Below, one piece after another: positions 1 through 11,446 of a DNA stretch of 64,000 nt. Within the stretch, counting starts at the first letter, position 1, and each line of letters starts with the position of its first letter. Origin of the DNA: Bidens hawaiensis (Eukaryota; Streptophyta; Magnoliopsida; Asterales; Asteraceae); assembly GCA_021521415.1 (NCBI GenBank), contig JAIQDT010000231.1:1736001-1800000 (forward strand). The letters are read 5' to 3'. The notes under the pieces are model-generated. The model did no database searches, was not told where the DNA came from, and saw nothing but the letters and a program-made list of their open reading frames with translations. The position numbers and the translations under genes were made by a program.

Positions 1-328
1 TGAAGCTTCATGAGAAGCTATAGACTGAAAAAATATTTCATTTCCCAAAAAAAATAATTTTATATTCAGACGCCCCGATCACTTCTAAGTCTTTGGGTAA
101 ATGACTATCCCGAAAATCCAGTAGATTAGCAGGACCAAACACATACAAATATGTGTCCCTCCAACTGAGTGGCTTTCAGTTATTTGGTTAATGGCTATCC
201 TTTGAATCTACACGTAGATACAAGGACTAAACATATTCAAGAACATGTCCTTCAAACCTGAGTGACCAACATAGTTCTCAGCGATAGTGATTTTTTTTTA
301 TTTATTATTTTTTTAAGGAAAAACATGG
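1..328 (-). repeat. Copia A 3' tail with degenerate ~110-130 bp repeats
   Basis: Noncoding stretch downstream of the RNase H stop in element orientation. Two diverged copies of one block are visible at about 68-178 and 180-280, each with the core TTTGG(G/T)TAAATGACTATC or a close variant, then a GGACCAAACA-like string, then ATGTGTCCCTCCAA or similar. The same block occurs twice in the tail of copia B (about 55870-56190), so it belongs to the untranslated tail of this broader group. No LTR or polypurine tract is reached before the window edge. Confidence 0.6.
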
Positions 329-1120
329 TTACTCGGGATTGATCATCCCATTTAGCTCAATAAGGTTTTGAAAACGGGACAGGTCAAAAGCTTTTGTAAA
401 AAGATCGGCAAAATTATCCAGTGAATCAACCTTTTCAAGCATGATTAATTTCTTCTCAGCACAATCCCGTATGAAATGATGACGAATGTCAATATGTTTT
501 GTTTTACTATGTTTTACGGGATTGTTAGTTACTAAGATAGCAGCTGTGTTATCAATGCAAATAGGAGTTTGAGTGAAATTCAGGCCATAATCTCGCATTT
601 GTTGTTGTATCCATAAAACCTGGGAGCAGCAATTTGATGCTGCCATGTATTCTGCTTCACAGGTGGATATGGCCACTGAAGTCTGCTTCTTGCGTTGCCA
701 CGACACCAATCTTCCTCCTAGAAATTGACATCCACCAGTTGTTGACTTCCTGTTCTGGTTGCATCCTCCATAGTCTGAGTCTGTGTATGCTACCAGATCC
801 AGTTCTCCTCCTTTTGGATACCAGAGACCCAATTTAAGATACCGCAAAATTCTCTTCACTCCCTTCATGTGCGACTCCTTTGGGTTTGCCTGAAAACGAG
901 CACAAAGACAAACTGCAAACATAATGTCAGGTCTGGAAGCAGTTAAATACAACAAAGAACCTATAATAGCTCGATACTGAGTGGGATCCACATCTTCATC
1001 ACTGTTGGAGTCAGCACCTAGTTTGTGGTTCACACAAATCGGAGTGTCAAACGGGGTGCTTTCTTCCATCTTAAAACATTTAAGCACATTGTGAACATAT
1101 GTAGTTTGATGAATGAACAT
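329..1120 (-). pseudogene. Copia A reverse transcriptase C-terminus and RNase H
   Basis: A 263-codon open stretch covering the end of the copia RT (ASRPDIMFAVCLCARFQ) and the whole RNase H domain. RNase H landmarks are AYTDSDYGG (first aspartate) about residue 112, CEAEYMA (glutamate) about residue 153, IDNTAAI (aspartate) about residue 189 and KTKHIDIRHHFIRD near residue 205. It ends with a normal-looking stop just inside the tail. The reading frame differs from that of the upstream RT piece, so a frameshift near 1120-1132 separates them. RNase H would degrade the RNA strand during cDNA synthesis. The domain itself looks intact, but the polyprotein is not. Confidence 0.88.
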
Positions 1121-1131
1121 GCCATCCTTCT

Positions 1132-1884
1132 TCAGATTACCTGTAAGCCCAAAAAGAAAGTTAGTTCACCCATGGCGCTCATCTCAAACCTTTTATTCAT
1201 GACCGCTTCAAACTCTTTACACATAGAAATCTTTGAGGCTCGGAAGATGATATCGTCCACATAGACCTGAACCAGAAGAAATTCTTTCCCATTCCACTTT
1301 ACAAACAACATACTGTCGATCTTTCCCCTCACAAACCCATTCTCCAGCAAATAATTAGATAAAGTTGCGTACCAAGCTCATGGAGCCTGATGTAGGCCAT
1401 ATAATGCTTTCCTAAGCTTGTACACATGATCTGGAAAGTCTGGATCAGAAAATCCCAGAGGTTGCTCGACATACACCACTTCATTGACCTTGCCGTTTAG
1501 GAAAGCACTTTTAACATCCAGCTGAAACACTTTCATATCTTTGTGTGCAGCAAAGGCCAAGAAAAGTCGAATTGCTTCTAGTCTTGCCACAGGAGCAAAC
1601 ACCTCATTGTAGTCGATCCCTTCTTGTTGATTAAATCCTTTGACTACTAATCTTGCCTTGTTCCGGACGATTACCCCTTTCTCATCTCTCTTGCATTTGA
1701 ATACCCACTTCGTACCGATTGCATTCACATCTCGTGGCTTTTCAACCAAACGCCATACTTCCATTTTGTTAAACTGAGCTAATTCTTCCTGCATGGCTTC
1801 TACCCACAAGCTATCCTTTAATGCCATCTGATAGTTCTTTGGTTCAATCTGGCTGATAAAGCAAGCATACAAGCATTCATTCAT
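1132..1884 (-). pseudogene. Copia A reverse transcriptase core
   Basis: Two open segments in one frame, 1884-1378 and 1350-1132, make the RT palm and fingers. Seen: [51 protein letters not shown] (catalytic aspartate), [10 protein letters not shown] and VYVDDIIF (the YVDD catalytic box). The frame is closed at 1378 by a TGA where relatives have an arginine before AWY, consistent with CGA to TGA. This domain would copy element RNA into DNA. Upstream it joins the integrase C-terminal linker. Confidence 0.88.
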
Positions 1885-1911
1885 AATACCAGTATCTTTA
1901 ATTCTTGCATA

Positions 1912-3048
1912 CTATGTGTTTTCTTCCAAGCTTCTTCTTGTTTGCACTCCATCGGAAGGACTACCGATCACATTCTCCAGGGGATGATTCTTGTGGATTT
2001 TGGTGGTTTGGACAGGACCAACCTCTAAGTCTTCTCCAAGATTTGGAAAGATTTCATCTGAATTGTGTTGAGTGTGAAACGGATTGATAAAGTCATCACC
2101 ACTTGAGACAGCAGGAGTTTCAACATTACTTGACACGGGAGTTTGTTTTTCATTGAACTGTGGACGATGCAGAAATGCCTCATCTTCATCGAGTAGCATC
2201 TGAGTTGCCATTCTTTCTTATGTATCAGCAAAATCAAAAGAAGGTAGATTAAAGGATTTGAATAATTTATCATAATCGAAAGCCTCTGCTGGTCCCATGC
2301 TAGGCATTGGTGATTTGTAACTTGTAATGTCAGTGTTACAGACCACCTCAACATTATTGTTCGGTGACCCAACTACGTAGCCAACAAGAATACCTTCGTC
2401 AGCTTTCTCACCAAATTTTGAGTTAGTCTTTAAGATCGAACAAGGGGACCCAAAAGGTTCAAGACCTTTCAGATTTGGCTTTCTACTATGCATTAATTCA
2501 TAACAAGTTTTATTTAATCTTTTAACAGTTAAAACACGATTAAGGATATAGCAGGCCGTGGCAACAGCCTCAGCCCAGAACACCACGGGAAGTTTAGCAT
2601 CGGCCAACATAGTCCTGGCTCCCTAGATTATAATTCTATTCTTCCTTTCAGCTACTCCATTCTGTTGCGGAGTGTATGGTGCACTAAACTGATGCTCTAT
2701 CCCTTTCTGCAGACAAAACATCTCCATTTGATAGTTCTTGAATTCTGTGCCGTTATCGCTTCTGATGAACTTGACTTTTCCCCCAACAATATTTTCCATT
2801 TTGGTAATCAAGTTAATTACCAACTGCACTGTTTCATCTTTAGCTTTCAGAAAATAAACCCATGAGTAACGTGTGTAGTAATCAGTCACAACCAAGCAAT
2901 AGGATGTTCCACCCAGACTTTTAACATTGATAGGACCCCAGATCCATGTGAAGCAAATCCAAAGGTGTGACAATTGAGTTAACCAGTTTGGAGTGATGTG
3001 ATTTTTTGTGCTGCTTTCTTTTCTTGCATGACAGACACTGGTCTTCAA
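1912..3048 (-). pseudogene. Copia A integrase core and C-terminal linker
   Basis: Three adjoining segments in the same frame. 3048-2623 carries the catalytic core: a DYYTRYSW region, RSDNGTEFKN (aspartate) and PQQNGVAERKNR (glutamate). 2610-2218 continues with MLADAKLPVVFWAEAV and GYVVGSPN, the usual copia sequence after the core. 2211-1912 is the variable linker towards RT. In-frame stops near 2611-2622 and 2212-2217 interrupt it. The integrase would insert the cDNA, leaving 5-bp duplications. The frame shifts against the protease segment around 2921-3048, so the polyprotein is broken here. Confidence 0.85.
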
Positions 3049-3589
3049 AGTTGAAATTCTTTAATGGAACCCCAAGTACAAGCTCATTCTTGACAACGTA
3101 GCTCATCTTACGTAGATGGATATGACCCATCCTTCGGTGCCACAATTCCGACTCAGATTCAGTTGCTTTTGACAAGAGACATGATTCTTCCGTCTCCATC
3201 TTGGTGGACCTCATGTCCATCACGTATGTATTCTTTTCTCTTGGAGCTTTCATCACAACCCAGGTTTCAGGAATCTTGAAACCAGGATAAAGCAAGAGTG
3301 CTTCATCCTTTGTAAAGTGCACAGTGTATTCTTTGTCACAGATCTGAGAGACGCTCAGAAGATTGTGCTTTAACTCTTCCACAAAATTAACCTTCTCCAA
3401 CTTGATTCTCCCATTAGTAACAGTACCAATTCCAGAAATTTTTCCTCCACTTTCTCCTGCAAAACTAACTCTTCCTCCTTGTACAGCTTTCAAATCACAT
3501 AACAAATTCTTGTTACCCGTCATGTGCCGGGAACAGCCACTGTCGACAACCCACCTGTTGTTCACAGTCCGGTTCGACTGTTCCTGCAC
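2921..3589 (-). pseudogene. Copia A protease, pre-integrase domain and zinc-binding N-terminus of integrase
   Basis: An open segment of 222 codons without a natural start, as expected for the middle of a polyprotein. Residues 15-25 (VVDSGCSRHMTG) hold the DSG protease active site. NLLSVSQICDK and LWHRRMGHIHLRKM mark the GAG-pre-integrase region, and the latter with CLSCKKRKQ forms the HHCC zinc site of integrase. The segment is in the same frame as the gag-like ORF upstream (4996-3605) but a TAA separates them. A good 3' splice site (TGTGCAG ending at 3584) lies just after that stop. Confidence 0.85.
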
Positions 3590-4870
3590 AGTTAAAGAAA
3601 CGAATTAAAAACGGGGGACCCAAGCCCTTCTGGTCTTGGGTTGGTCAAACCTGTCAAGCGGCATCCAACTCCTTGGTTGCCTATGGTTCCCTTGAGGGAA
3701 GTTTTCATTTGATCTGAAAGGAGGATTTCTAGAAAACTGATTATGAGGCCATCCAAACATCGTTGATTTTCTAGCATTAATGGATTTGAAGTTACCCGTT
3801 CTGTGATTAACTGGGAAAAAATGAGGTTGGTTTCTGTGAAATATTAAATTTGTCCAACGATTAAAGTTGGATGCATTAGAATTCTTACCAGTACCAGTTT
3901 TAAAGTTCTTTCCATTTTCAGTTTTGGTTGGCCTTAAATTTTTAGATTTCTTCCTTTTCAGCGGACAGTTACTGACAAAGTGACCTACCTTGTTACATCG
4001 AAAACAACTTTTGTTCGGACAATTAATTTTCTTTGGACAATCTGTGTCTATCCGAGCATTCTTTTCAGAAGTTGCAGCAGAAGATGAAGTTGCTTCACTG
4101 ACAGTTTGTTTCACATAAGGGGGAACGAATGGGTTTAAAGAAGATTTCTTTTTACTAAAAGTATCACTCTCCCCCCGTCTGAGTAACACAACTTCATCAT
4201 CCACTTTGTGAATGTTCACAGACTCCTTATTCGTGGTATCTTGATCCACGACTGACGAATTTGTCTGAACCGATTCATTTATATCTTTATCGAGGTTCTC
4301 ATGATTGTTCAATTTAACGTTGGTATTGCTTGATTGAACTCTAACGGGTACCTCGATGGAGCTGACATTTCCCGTTACTGTCTGATCAGATTTAACAAAA
4401 GCAGATGGCTGATTACAAGGATTATAAGCATAGTTATTGTTAAAAGGTGGTGGAACTTCATTGTATCCAATTCCTCCTTCATTGTTAGGAGAACGTTGAA
4501 CACTTAGGACATGATTAAGCATCATTGAAGAATTCCTAAACTGTTCAAGTTTTCTGTTTAGTTCCACCACTTTCACTTGATAATCTGCTATCCGTTTCTC
4601 CTTTTCAGCAATAAGTTTGGTTTTTTCTTCCACAACTTCATAACTTAGATCAATTACTTGGATTTTCTCAGCTAGTGTTGCCTTAAGGCTTCTTATGTCT
4701 TTTTCATCAGCATTAATTTTTACCGAGTAACTGTTTTCCTTTTGTTTAGAGTAATGATGTTCTTCTTTTACAATTTTTAATTCTTTTTCCAAACTTACAT
4801 ACTCATCAGTTAAGGCATTTAATTGATCAGATAGTTTTTCACATTGTTCACAATGAGGTTCGGAACATAC
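3584..4870 (-). other. Predicted intron at the copia A gag-pol boundary
   Basis: In element orientation a donor GAG|GTATGT starts at 4870, within a QLSEV codon context, and an acceptor with pyrimidine-rich lead TTTCTTTAACTGTGCAG ends at 3584, followed by GAACAG. Length 1287 nt. The GAG codon before the donor and the GAA codon after the acceptor are both complete codons in the polyprotein frame (phase 0). Removal would delete the coiled coil, the CCHC knuckle and the WVPRF-stop and fuse gag to protease. Copia C has matching sites at the homologous positions. A sequence-based prediction only; no transcript evidence. Confidence 0.45.
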
Positions 4871-4996
4871 CTCTGAAAGCTGATCATTCACTTCTGCCAT
4901 GTATGCTTGATCCTCCACTGGTTCCTTGTCACATCTTTCACTAACGATATTCACCAGATTTGCTTGTTCAATCACCTCCTCAACTTTATGTTCCAA
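3605..4996 (-). pseudogene. Copia A gag-like C-terminal ORF: coiled coil plus CCHC knuckle
   Basis: A 463-codon open frame. Residues about 50-160 are rich in K, E and heptad-like leucines (KLSDQLNALTDEYVSLEKE; DEKDIRSLKATLAEKIQVID), suggesting a coiled coil. A CCHC zinc knuckle CFRCNKVGHFVSNCP lies near residue 330, followed by a basic, asparagine-rich tail ending RRAWVPRF and TAA. Copia C has the same ORF with the same ending. The apparent start methionine is an artefact of a one-base deletion just upstream; the homologous frame in copia C runs through from gag. Likely RNA-binding/assembly part of Gag; role inferred. Confidence 0.75.
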
Positions 4997-5068
4997 TTAT
5001 ACCCACCATTCTGTTGAGATACCATGGCTTTTATTTCATTTCCATTACCATTCTGTTGAGTAGGCCTG

Positions 5069-8000
5069 TGTAACACCCCGTAACCGCAGCGGAAACGTAC
5101 ACGGGATGCAACAGACACATCTGATATCAACAGCGTTGCTTATAAAGAAAACACCACTACAATAATTTAAACGTATTACATTGTTCCGAGTTTCGTTACC
5201 GACTAGGTGTTATCACATAAGTTTTACCAATAGTACGTTAACATGTTTAAAACAAAATATAGACTCTTAAGCTTCCACAAAATAGCACACATCAGCAAGC
5301 ACGTATCACTCATTCCAATTTGGGTGTACCTAGAAAGCATGTAAAGAAAGCGGGTCAACTACGAATAGTTGGTGAGTTTCACTAATTTAAGTAAACCATG
5401 ACAAATCATTTTAATAATCATAAATTAATGATGTAATTATGCTGAGCCTACAAGTGAAAACTCCGTTAACCCAGAAACATATTTAATAACCTCTGGGGAC
5501 ACTGTTAACCCAGAAACACATTTAATAACCTCTGGGGACACTGTTAACCCAGAAACACATTTAATAGCCTCTGGGGACACTGTTAACCCAGAAAATACAT
5601 TTAATAACCTCTGGGGACACTGTTAACCCAGAACACTGTTTCGGGCCTTACAATATTAGTAACTCAGACAATTACCTTCTTAATACATTACCGTACGATT
5701 CCCGTACAATAAACATTATATAAATTTATTCATTTCCATGCGATCGGCATGTACTTAAACACTTTGATAACAACATGCTTTCCGCCCCGGGAAAATATTT
5801 AAAACAGTTCAATAAAAAGGGGCTCGTGAAAACTCACCTTTTTGGTGAGCAGATGTAATACTGTGAACAGCTACCGGTCTGGATCTGTAATACGATCCCT
5901 AAGTCGTTACTACACAATTTCTATTAATATAACTTAAATTCGTGTTAACCTGTACGTCTGGGGACACTGTTGACCCAGTACCGTACACGATCCGGGGACA
6001 ATGTTAACCCCGAAACACTTCTCAGGACTTAGATTGTGATATTACTTAGAGTTCTTTAGTCAAAACTACCATTAGTTTGTTTTCTCGTTTTGCGTGCCTA
6101 GCACGATTATTCGTCTTTATGTTTTCAAAAATGAGTTTGGCCACATACGACCCGAAAATAGTTGTTATTGATATTTTAATTAAAGTGGTGAAATTAGAGC
6201 TCGGTTTAGACACCCCGTTTGGCCGCGGGGCCCGTTTCCGTCTTTAATATACCGGAAACGACTAAATCGGGTAAAATTACCCAAATCATCCGAATTATCT
6301 TCGGATGACTTATTTTTACTTAACTAATTTAGTTTCATGAAAATAGTCCATTTTTAAGGTTTTTATACACCAGTCAGTTCGCTTAGGCGAACTTTGCCGG
6401 TTTACGCGTTTTAAGCTTTAAAAGTTTGTTTTTATGTTCTATTTAGCACAAATAAATATCCGTTTAGTCTTGGATCTTGAAATTTTGCACAAATCAGTTT
6501 TTGATAGTAAGGAATTTTATAAAAATATTTCCAGAATTAATTTTTATATTTAATATTTATTTATCTATTTTTAAACGTCATTTAAACACCAAATATGCCG
6601 AAAATACCAAATGACTTTAGAAAAATCCCAAATTTTTCTGAGATGACTCCTGCCATCCATATAGTTCCCAGTAATTTTTACAGAACCAAAAACTCATTTT
6701 TCATGCCATTTTCACCAAAACCGAGCTAGAAAACCCTAGAACTCGTTTTACCGAAAATATCTACTTAGATTCTCCAATGGACCTGAAATTTTGTGTGTGA
6801 CTTTTATATGTTATAAAAAGCTTATCTAAATTTTTCCAGAATTTTTCATGATGTTTAGCTATTTTTCACCATTTTTAGCAAAAACCGAGCATTAAATTCA
6901 CCAAATATTCATCCTTTATCCAAAAATTACCAAAATTTCACAGATCTCATATTTTCATGTTTAGATCATCTCTGTGAAATTTCATGACTCAACTCTAAGT
7001 CTACCACAATCTGTCCAAATCTTACAAATCATACGAAAAACCGAACTACCTTGTGTTTCTAGCTTTAGATCGCAAAGATCTTGATTTCTAGCCTTTGCTA
7101 GCAACTAGATACAACACCTACAAGCACAACAACACCACACCAAGCAAGTTATACCCACAATCAAGCCATTTCTTTCATGGTTTCGGTTAAGACACCAAAA
7201 CAAAGATTTTAACCGTAAAAATTCGTTTTTGACTCTTTTAAATCCTTTCTTGGACCAAGATCCCTTGTATAACTTGTATACATCACTTGATCACGCAAGA
7301 ATCGGTTTCATCTCGGGTTTTCACCCATTTTTCACTTGAAACTTCATTCTCTTGCAAACAACTTAAGATCATGTAATCAAAACTATGAATCAACCATTAA
7401 AACCATGTTTTTACCTTATGATTCTTGTTAAAAATCAAGGGTTTGGATGAAGGTTGAAGAGTGTTGAGAGGATTTTGGTGTTGGGAGTTTAGAAAAAAGA
7501 AAGTGTGATGTGTGTGTGCACCACATGGACCGATCGGTCCATGTATGGTGTGGGAGGGGGGCCCACATCTCCAACCATGGCCACACATTTGGATTGTGTA
7601 ATCCGGATAACGTTGTGGATAATCTGGTTCAGTTCGTTTCTCGGTTAAACACTTAATTCGGCTTAAAACGAGGCTAAAACGGTCGTTTTTCGTCTTAAAA
7701 ATAAAATTTATATAAAACTGATTTAAAATCTTTAAAAACTTAAACCGTGACATTTATTGACTCAACACATCATATTGTCGGTCATTGTGCATCTTTTTCG
7801 GCTTGATCGATCGTCTCTTGCTTGGTTTGATGTTAAAGGTTTCGTTTAACGTACCGATGTACTAATAAATCGAAATCCTTTTTCTGTGCTATAATTCACT
7901 TATCCCGAAGCCTTAATACTTCGTACACATCACTAAACATTATATATTTCGTCTATAACGTAATCCCCGATTCGTTCGGGTTTCAATAACCGTTCATCGA

Positions 8001-8162
8001 TTAATCGTAATTTCAATATGACTAGCTGTACATTCGAGTATAATTCGTACTGTGAATCTTATATACTCATATAAACACATTATAATTCATATATCCGGTA
8101 TTAAATAACACGTAAATAGTATATTCCGGCTAGGGTATACCTGAATTGCCGGAATCGTTACA
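5069..8162 (-). mobile_element. Solo LTR of gypsy family T, minus orientation, inserted in copia A gag
   Basis: A 3094-bp block starting TGTAACACC and ending GAATCGTTACA, flanked on both sides by GCCTG (5064-5068 and 8163-8167), a perfect 5-bp target duplication. Its reverse complement matches the LTRs of the complete T element at 29117 and 37884 along their length, including the ends TGTAACGATTCCGG and GGGGTGTTACA. No internal sequence remains, so it is a solo LTR left by recombination between two LTRs. Predicted splice signals shared with the other T LTRs: intron 7414-7118, 68-nt exon 7117-7050, intron 5837-5330. The copia gag resumes on each side. Confidence 0.93.
5458..5645 (-). repeat. 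39-bp tandem repeats in the solo T LTR
   Basis: About four to five head-to-tail copies of a unit containing TGTTAACCCAGAAACACATT and CCTCTGGGGACAC. They are the reverse complement of the 38-bp repeats in the full T element (31605-31832 and 40373-40600). Two dispersed copies lie nearby at about 5960-6015. The array sits inside the predicted leader intron 5837-5330. Confidence 0.85.
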
Positions 8163-8167
8163 GCCTG

Positions 8168-9422
8168 TTTTGACTCCGTTCAACTTTCTCATTTGGGCAC
8201 TCTCTTGCAAAGTGTCCATTCTGTTGACAGTTGTAGCAACGAACCTTTGACTTGTCAAATCCCGGTCTCTCTCCCATGAACTTTCATCCAGTCTTCTTCA
8301 TAAACTGTTTTACCCTTTTTACTATCATCGCCATTTTCCACTACAGATCCATTTCTTCCAAGTCATCAGCATCTATCTGATCATAGTCCTCATCCAAGGT
8401 TGCAGGGTCAACTATCTTTCCCTTGATGTAATTCTCATAAGACGCAATGAAAGAGGCATAAAGAGCAAATTGTTGTTCAGCAGATTTTACACTCATAGGC
8501 ATCTTTGAGTAGTTTACACTTGAAGGACTTGTAGACGAATTACTGACTGAGGATTGAGGTTTTGAAGAACCACTTCCACTAGCTACAAAGCATATATCTC
8601 CATCCATATTCATCACCACATGACCATCTTGCGTAGAATTTGGTTCCCCGCCTGAGTAATAGGCAGTCGACTCTGTTCTAGAGCTTGAGTTTGTAGAGCC
8701 TTTTGCACCATACATTCCCGGATCCTGAACCTGATCAGTAGGCGTCTCTTTTTGTAACATATTAAGCTCATAATTACGTAACTTGTTGACTACCTTCTCT
8801 AAATCAAAGCTATCAAATTCCTTATCTTCTTTCATCAGAACTGTATACATCTCCCATTTTGGTGGAAGAGCATCAAGAAGTTTTTCCACAATCTCATTCT
8901 CAGAATACTTTATGGAGTAGTTGTCCAATTCGGTCATCAAGTGATAGTATCTTGTGATGATGTCATCAAGTGATTCATTCTTAAAGTACTTGAATACTGA
9001 GAACTAAGTTTTTAATAACTTTTTCTTGGATTTCGAATTCCGACGTTACCTTCATAACGGTTCTCCAATGCTTCCCACAATTCTCTGGCCGACTTGTTCT
9101 TTCGGAAAATATGAAGAATTTACTGAGGTAGTGCCATGGTGATTGCAGCTAGTGCCTTACTTTCTGCCTCGTACATTTTCTTCTCATCTTCCTCCATCTT
9201 ATTATATTTTTTTAGTTGCTCACGTCCTTCAAACTCAGTTGTTGGAGGGATATAGCCATCCTGAATACATACCCACATCTTTGCATCTTGATATTTCACA
9301 TACTGCTCAAATCTGTCTTTCCAAGCAACAAAATTAGTGCCTTTAAGTAACTTTGGAGCTTTAGTCGCTGACCCAGCTTCAACTTCCATCTTTACCAGTT
9401 CAGTGATGTTTATTGGCGTCAT
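8168..9422 (-). pseudogene. Copia A gag (capsid and first zinc knuckle), broken
   Basis: Starts at 9422 with a short leader ([17 protein letters not shown]), then capsid-like sequence [23 protein letters not shown] at 9120 replaces a glutamate codon present in copia C (LPQ-EIL). A frameshift near 9000 follows. The frame 8940-8341 continues [18 protein letters not shown] to [10 protein letters not shown] and ends in TAG where copia C has CAG. Beyond it, down to 8168, [16 protein letters not shown] can still be read, a CCHC knuckle. The solo LTR then interrupts gag and the remainder continues from 5063 downwards. Gag would form the particle and bind RNA. The gene is dead, with three lesions besides the insertion. 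Confidence 0.88.
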
Positions 9423-9477
9423 ATTAAACCAAAACGAGAGCTGGAACTAGTTCAAGCTGTATCCCATGATGGCGAAG

Positions 9478-9602
9478 ATAGTGTAACTTCGCCTTGTGTT
9501 AACTTCGCTTTCGGCGAAGTTATATTTAACTTCACTTTCTTTTAACTTCACCAAATAACTTCGCTAGTTACAACTTCACCAGTTACAACTTCGCCGAAAC
9601 CT
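9478..9602 (-). repeat. AACTTCGC / GCGAAGTT motif cluster in copia A leader
   Basis: Within about 125 bases there are roughly nine exact or one-mismatch copies of AACTTCGC or its complement, several facing each other (TTAACTTCGCTTTCGGCGAAG). The cluster lies between the primer-binding site and gag. The equivalent leader region of copia C holds a cleaner version, and both LTRs carry further copies. Confidence 0.75.
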
Positions 9603-9822
9603 TAATGACAGGTGACGGCACCTTCGCTGGATGTGGGATCTGATTTTGAGCACCGTTTTTCTGGTTTCGAATGATTAAAAGGTAGTATGGAGTGCAACGA
9701 GGATAATATGGTGTAGGAATGGACTGAACGAACGGTATTTTACGTGAAACGATTCCGCGTAAAGTCTAGCGGAATAATTTAACACTCGCGTGATAATCCC
9801 GAACCACACAATCATGAGCAAA
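9603..9822. other. Copia A leader without recognised features
   Basis: About 220 bases between the motif cluster and the primer-binding site. No gene is visible. It aligns loosely with the leader after the copia C LTR (for example the reverse complement of GATTATCACGCG), so it is ordinary untranslated leader. Confidence 0.6.
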
Positions 9823-9836
9823 TGCTCTGATACCAA
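9823..9836 (-). promoter_or_regulatory. Primer-binding site of copia A (initiator-Met tRNA)
   Basis: The minus strand reads TTGGTATCAGAGCA immediately after the LTR end, matching the 3' end complement of plant initiator-Met tRNA, the usual primer for minus-strand DNA synthesis in plant copia elements. Confidence 0.88.
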
Positions 9837-9837
9837 T

Positions 9838-10245
9838 TGTAGGTTCCCAGCCGGATCAACACAGGATTATCTCATAACACGAGGGTGCGGAATCCCCTAC
9901 ATATACGATACGAGTATTTAATCGAGAGACACGTAAAGAAACACGTAACACGTAGGACAAAGGTTACTTGTTATTAGATGTTAATACCAATAACACCGAA
10001 ACCCTACTGCGGATTACAAAACGAACACACAAAAACCTATATTACTAACGGCGCAAGTTAGGTTTAAATAATACGACAACTTCGCCTAACACCCTAGGCG
10101 AAGTTGTCCCTAACTTTGCCAGAACAGAAGTTCGCCAAAAACTAGATAACCAAACTAACTAGTTCATAAAGACAAAACAAGCATCGTAATGATTACAGAC
10201 ACGATAGACTCGAGACAAATGAACTACTGGCATAATGCACCAACA
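9838..10245 (-). repeat. Copia A 5' LTR (408 bp)
   Basis: Read on the minus strand it begins TGTTGGTGCATTATGCC and ends GGCTGGGAACCTACA, next to the primer-binding site. The copia C LTR begins TGTTGGTACATGATG and has the identical end. It carries inverted GCGAAGTT motifs near 10078-10137. Base 10246 onwards (TTAAC) would be the right target duplication, but the left copy is outside the window. Confidence 0.88.
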
Positions 10246-10499
10246 TTAACTCGTAAACGCGTTAAGGAAGGTAAACTAATGGAGTCAGTTAATAAATAAA
10301 ATAAAATTAAGTAATTTAAACTAATATGTTATCCTGAACTTTGACATTTCAACAATGCCTGGGTAGAAGGGTCTTCCGTTTGTTGAGAACAAAGCCTGGG
10401 CATTGTTCTTAATTTCCTGCACTTTTGTTAGTAATAACATAATCTTTTGGCTTTATCTCGTGTTTCATTTGTGCAATATTCTAGATAGATTATCTTGAC

Positions 10500-10740
10500 A
10501 TGTTTTACAATATCTTAAACATAATATATCCAAGAAATCTTTTTAAAACATAAGTTTTAAAATAGAACATCTTAAGGATAATATACTCAGAAAATATATC
10601 TCTAAAACTTATCATATTTCAGAATAAAGTATCTTAAGGATAATATACCCAGAAAATATATTTTCAAGACTTATTATGTTTTAGAATAAAATATCTAAAG
10701 GATAATATATTCAGAAAATATATCTCTAAAACTTATGAGA
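10500..10740. repeat. ~62-bp tandem repeats, AT-rich
   Basis: At least three consecutive copies sharing TCTTAAGGATAATATAC, CAGAAAATATAT and TCTAAAACTTAT, starting near 10567, 10628 and 10690, with a more diverged copy upstream. Located in the noncoding region downstream of the Tat integrase. Confidence 0.75.
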
Positions 10741-11446
10741 GTTGTCACAATTAAGCCGAAAGATCATATCTTAAAATAAAATGTATGGTAAAGTTATGTG
10801 TAAAAGCGTACCTTTGTGGTAGATACTCGTAGATTTAACAAGTTTACATATGATGTCCCCAAATGTTGAGTTTTTTCTGAATCTTGCTTCTAGAATTTTC
10901 TCTAGCCAAGTTAGAAATAACTTAGTGACATCTTTCCACTTAGTGACTTGGCCAATCTCTTATCTAGCAAAACCAAGTTAGAAAAATCTGGCGATAAAGC
11001 CTACTTGGGATAAAATCCTTTTACTGGCGATAAAGCCTTTACTGGGGTGAACCCATTATGCTGGCGACAAGGCCTTTTCTTGAGAGACATGAAAAATGTC
11101 TAAACCTTAGATAAAACTGGGGAAAATCCCAAACGTGAGCGACATGAAAATGCCGAAACCTTAGATAACATGAAAATCTTATAAACCTTAGGAAAGTATG
11201 TGTGACACGTCTGCCACTTATCTTAAGGATCTGAACTATAGCCAACAACAACAAGATTATCAGCCACTCTTCATCATCTGGTTCGGCCGTCTCGAACTAT
11301 AGTCGAATGTCGTGCGCTCCAGGCGGGGTGTTACCCAATTCGTAAGAAAGGTGAAGACATTTAAACCTTAGAAGATATGCAGGATATCTTAATTGTGTGT
11401 GAGGTGATCAGCCTCTACCTGCAAGACACTGAACTCTTGATGAGGT

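Larger units (their letters stand above)
1..10245 (-). mobile_element. Ty1/copia element A, minus strand, 3' end outside window, split by a solo LTR
   Basis: Reading leftwards the order is LTR (10245-9838), primer-binding site, leader, gag, gag-like coiled-coil ORF, protease, integrase, RT and RNase H, then a repeat-bearing tail that runs off the left edge. Protease-integrase-RT-RNase H is the copia order. The RNase H wording (GLWYPK, SWQRKKQTSVA) suggests the SIRE/Oryco side of the copia tree, which is tentative. The element is defective: stops in gag near 9120 and 8341, frameshifts near 9000, 3000 and 1125, an in-frame stop at 1378, and a 3.1-kb solo LTR inserted in gag. It is the same family as copia C at the right end of the window. 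The 3' LTR is not in the window, so LTR divergence cannot be assessed. Confidence 0.9.

Noticed and set aside
3592..3620. Stop-codon readthrough as the only explanation of the conserved WVPRF stop
   Set aside because: Possible, but there is no special downstream context that I recognise, and the splice sites plus the frame offset in copia B fit better. Kept as the alternative.
5460..5645. CRISPR-like array
   Set aside because: Head-to-tail 39-bp units without unique spacers, inside a plant LTR; also seen in two other LTRs of the family.
9822..9840. Possible tRNA gene
   Set aside because: The string is only the primer-binding site, complementary to a tRNA end; no cloverleaf around it. The same holds at 32187, 41613 and 60272.
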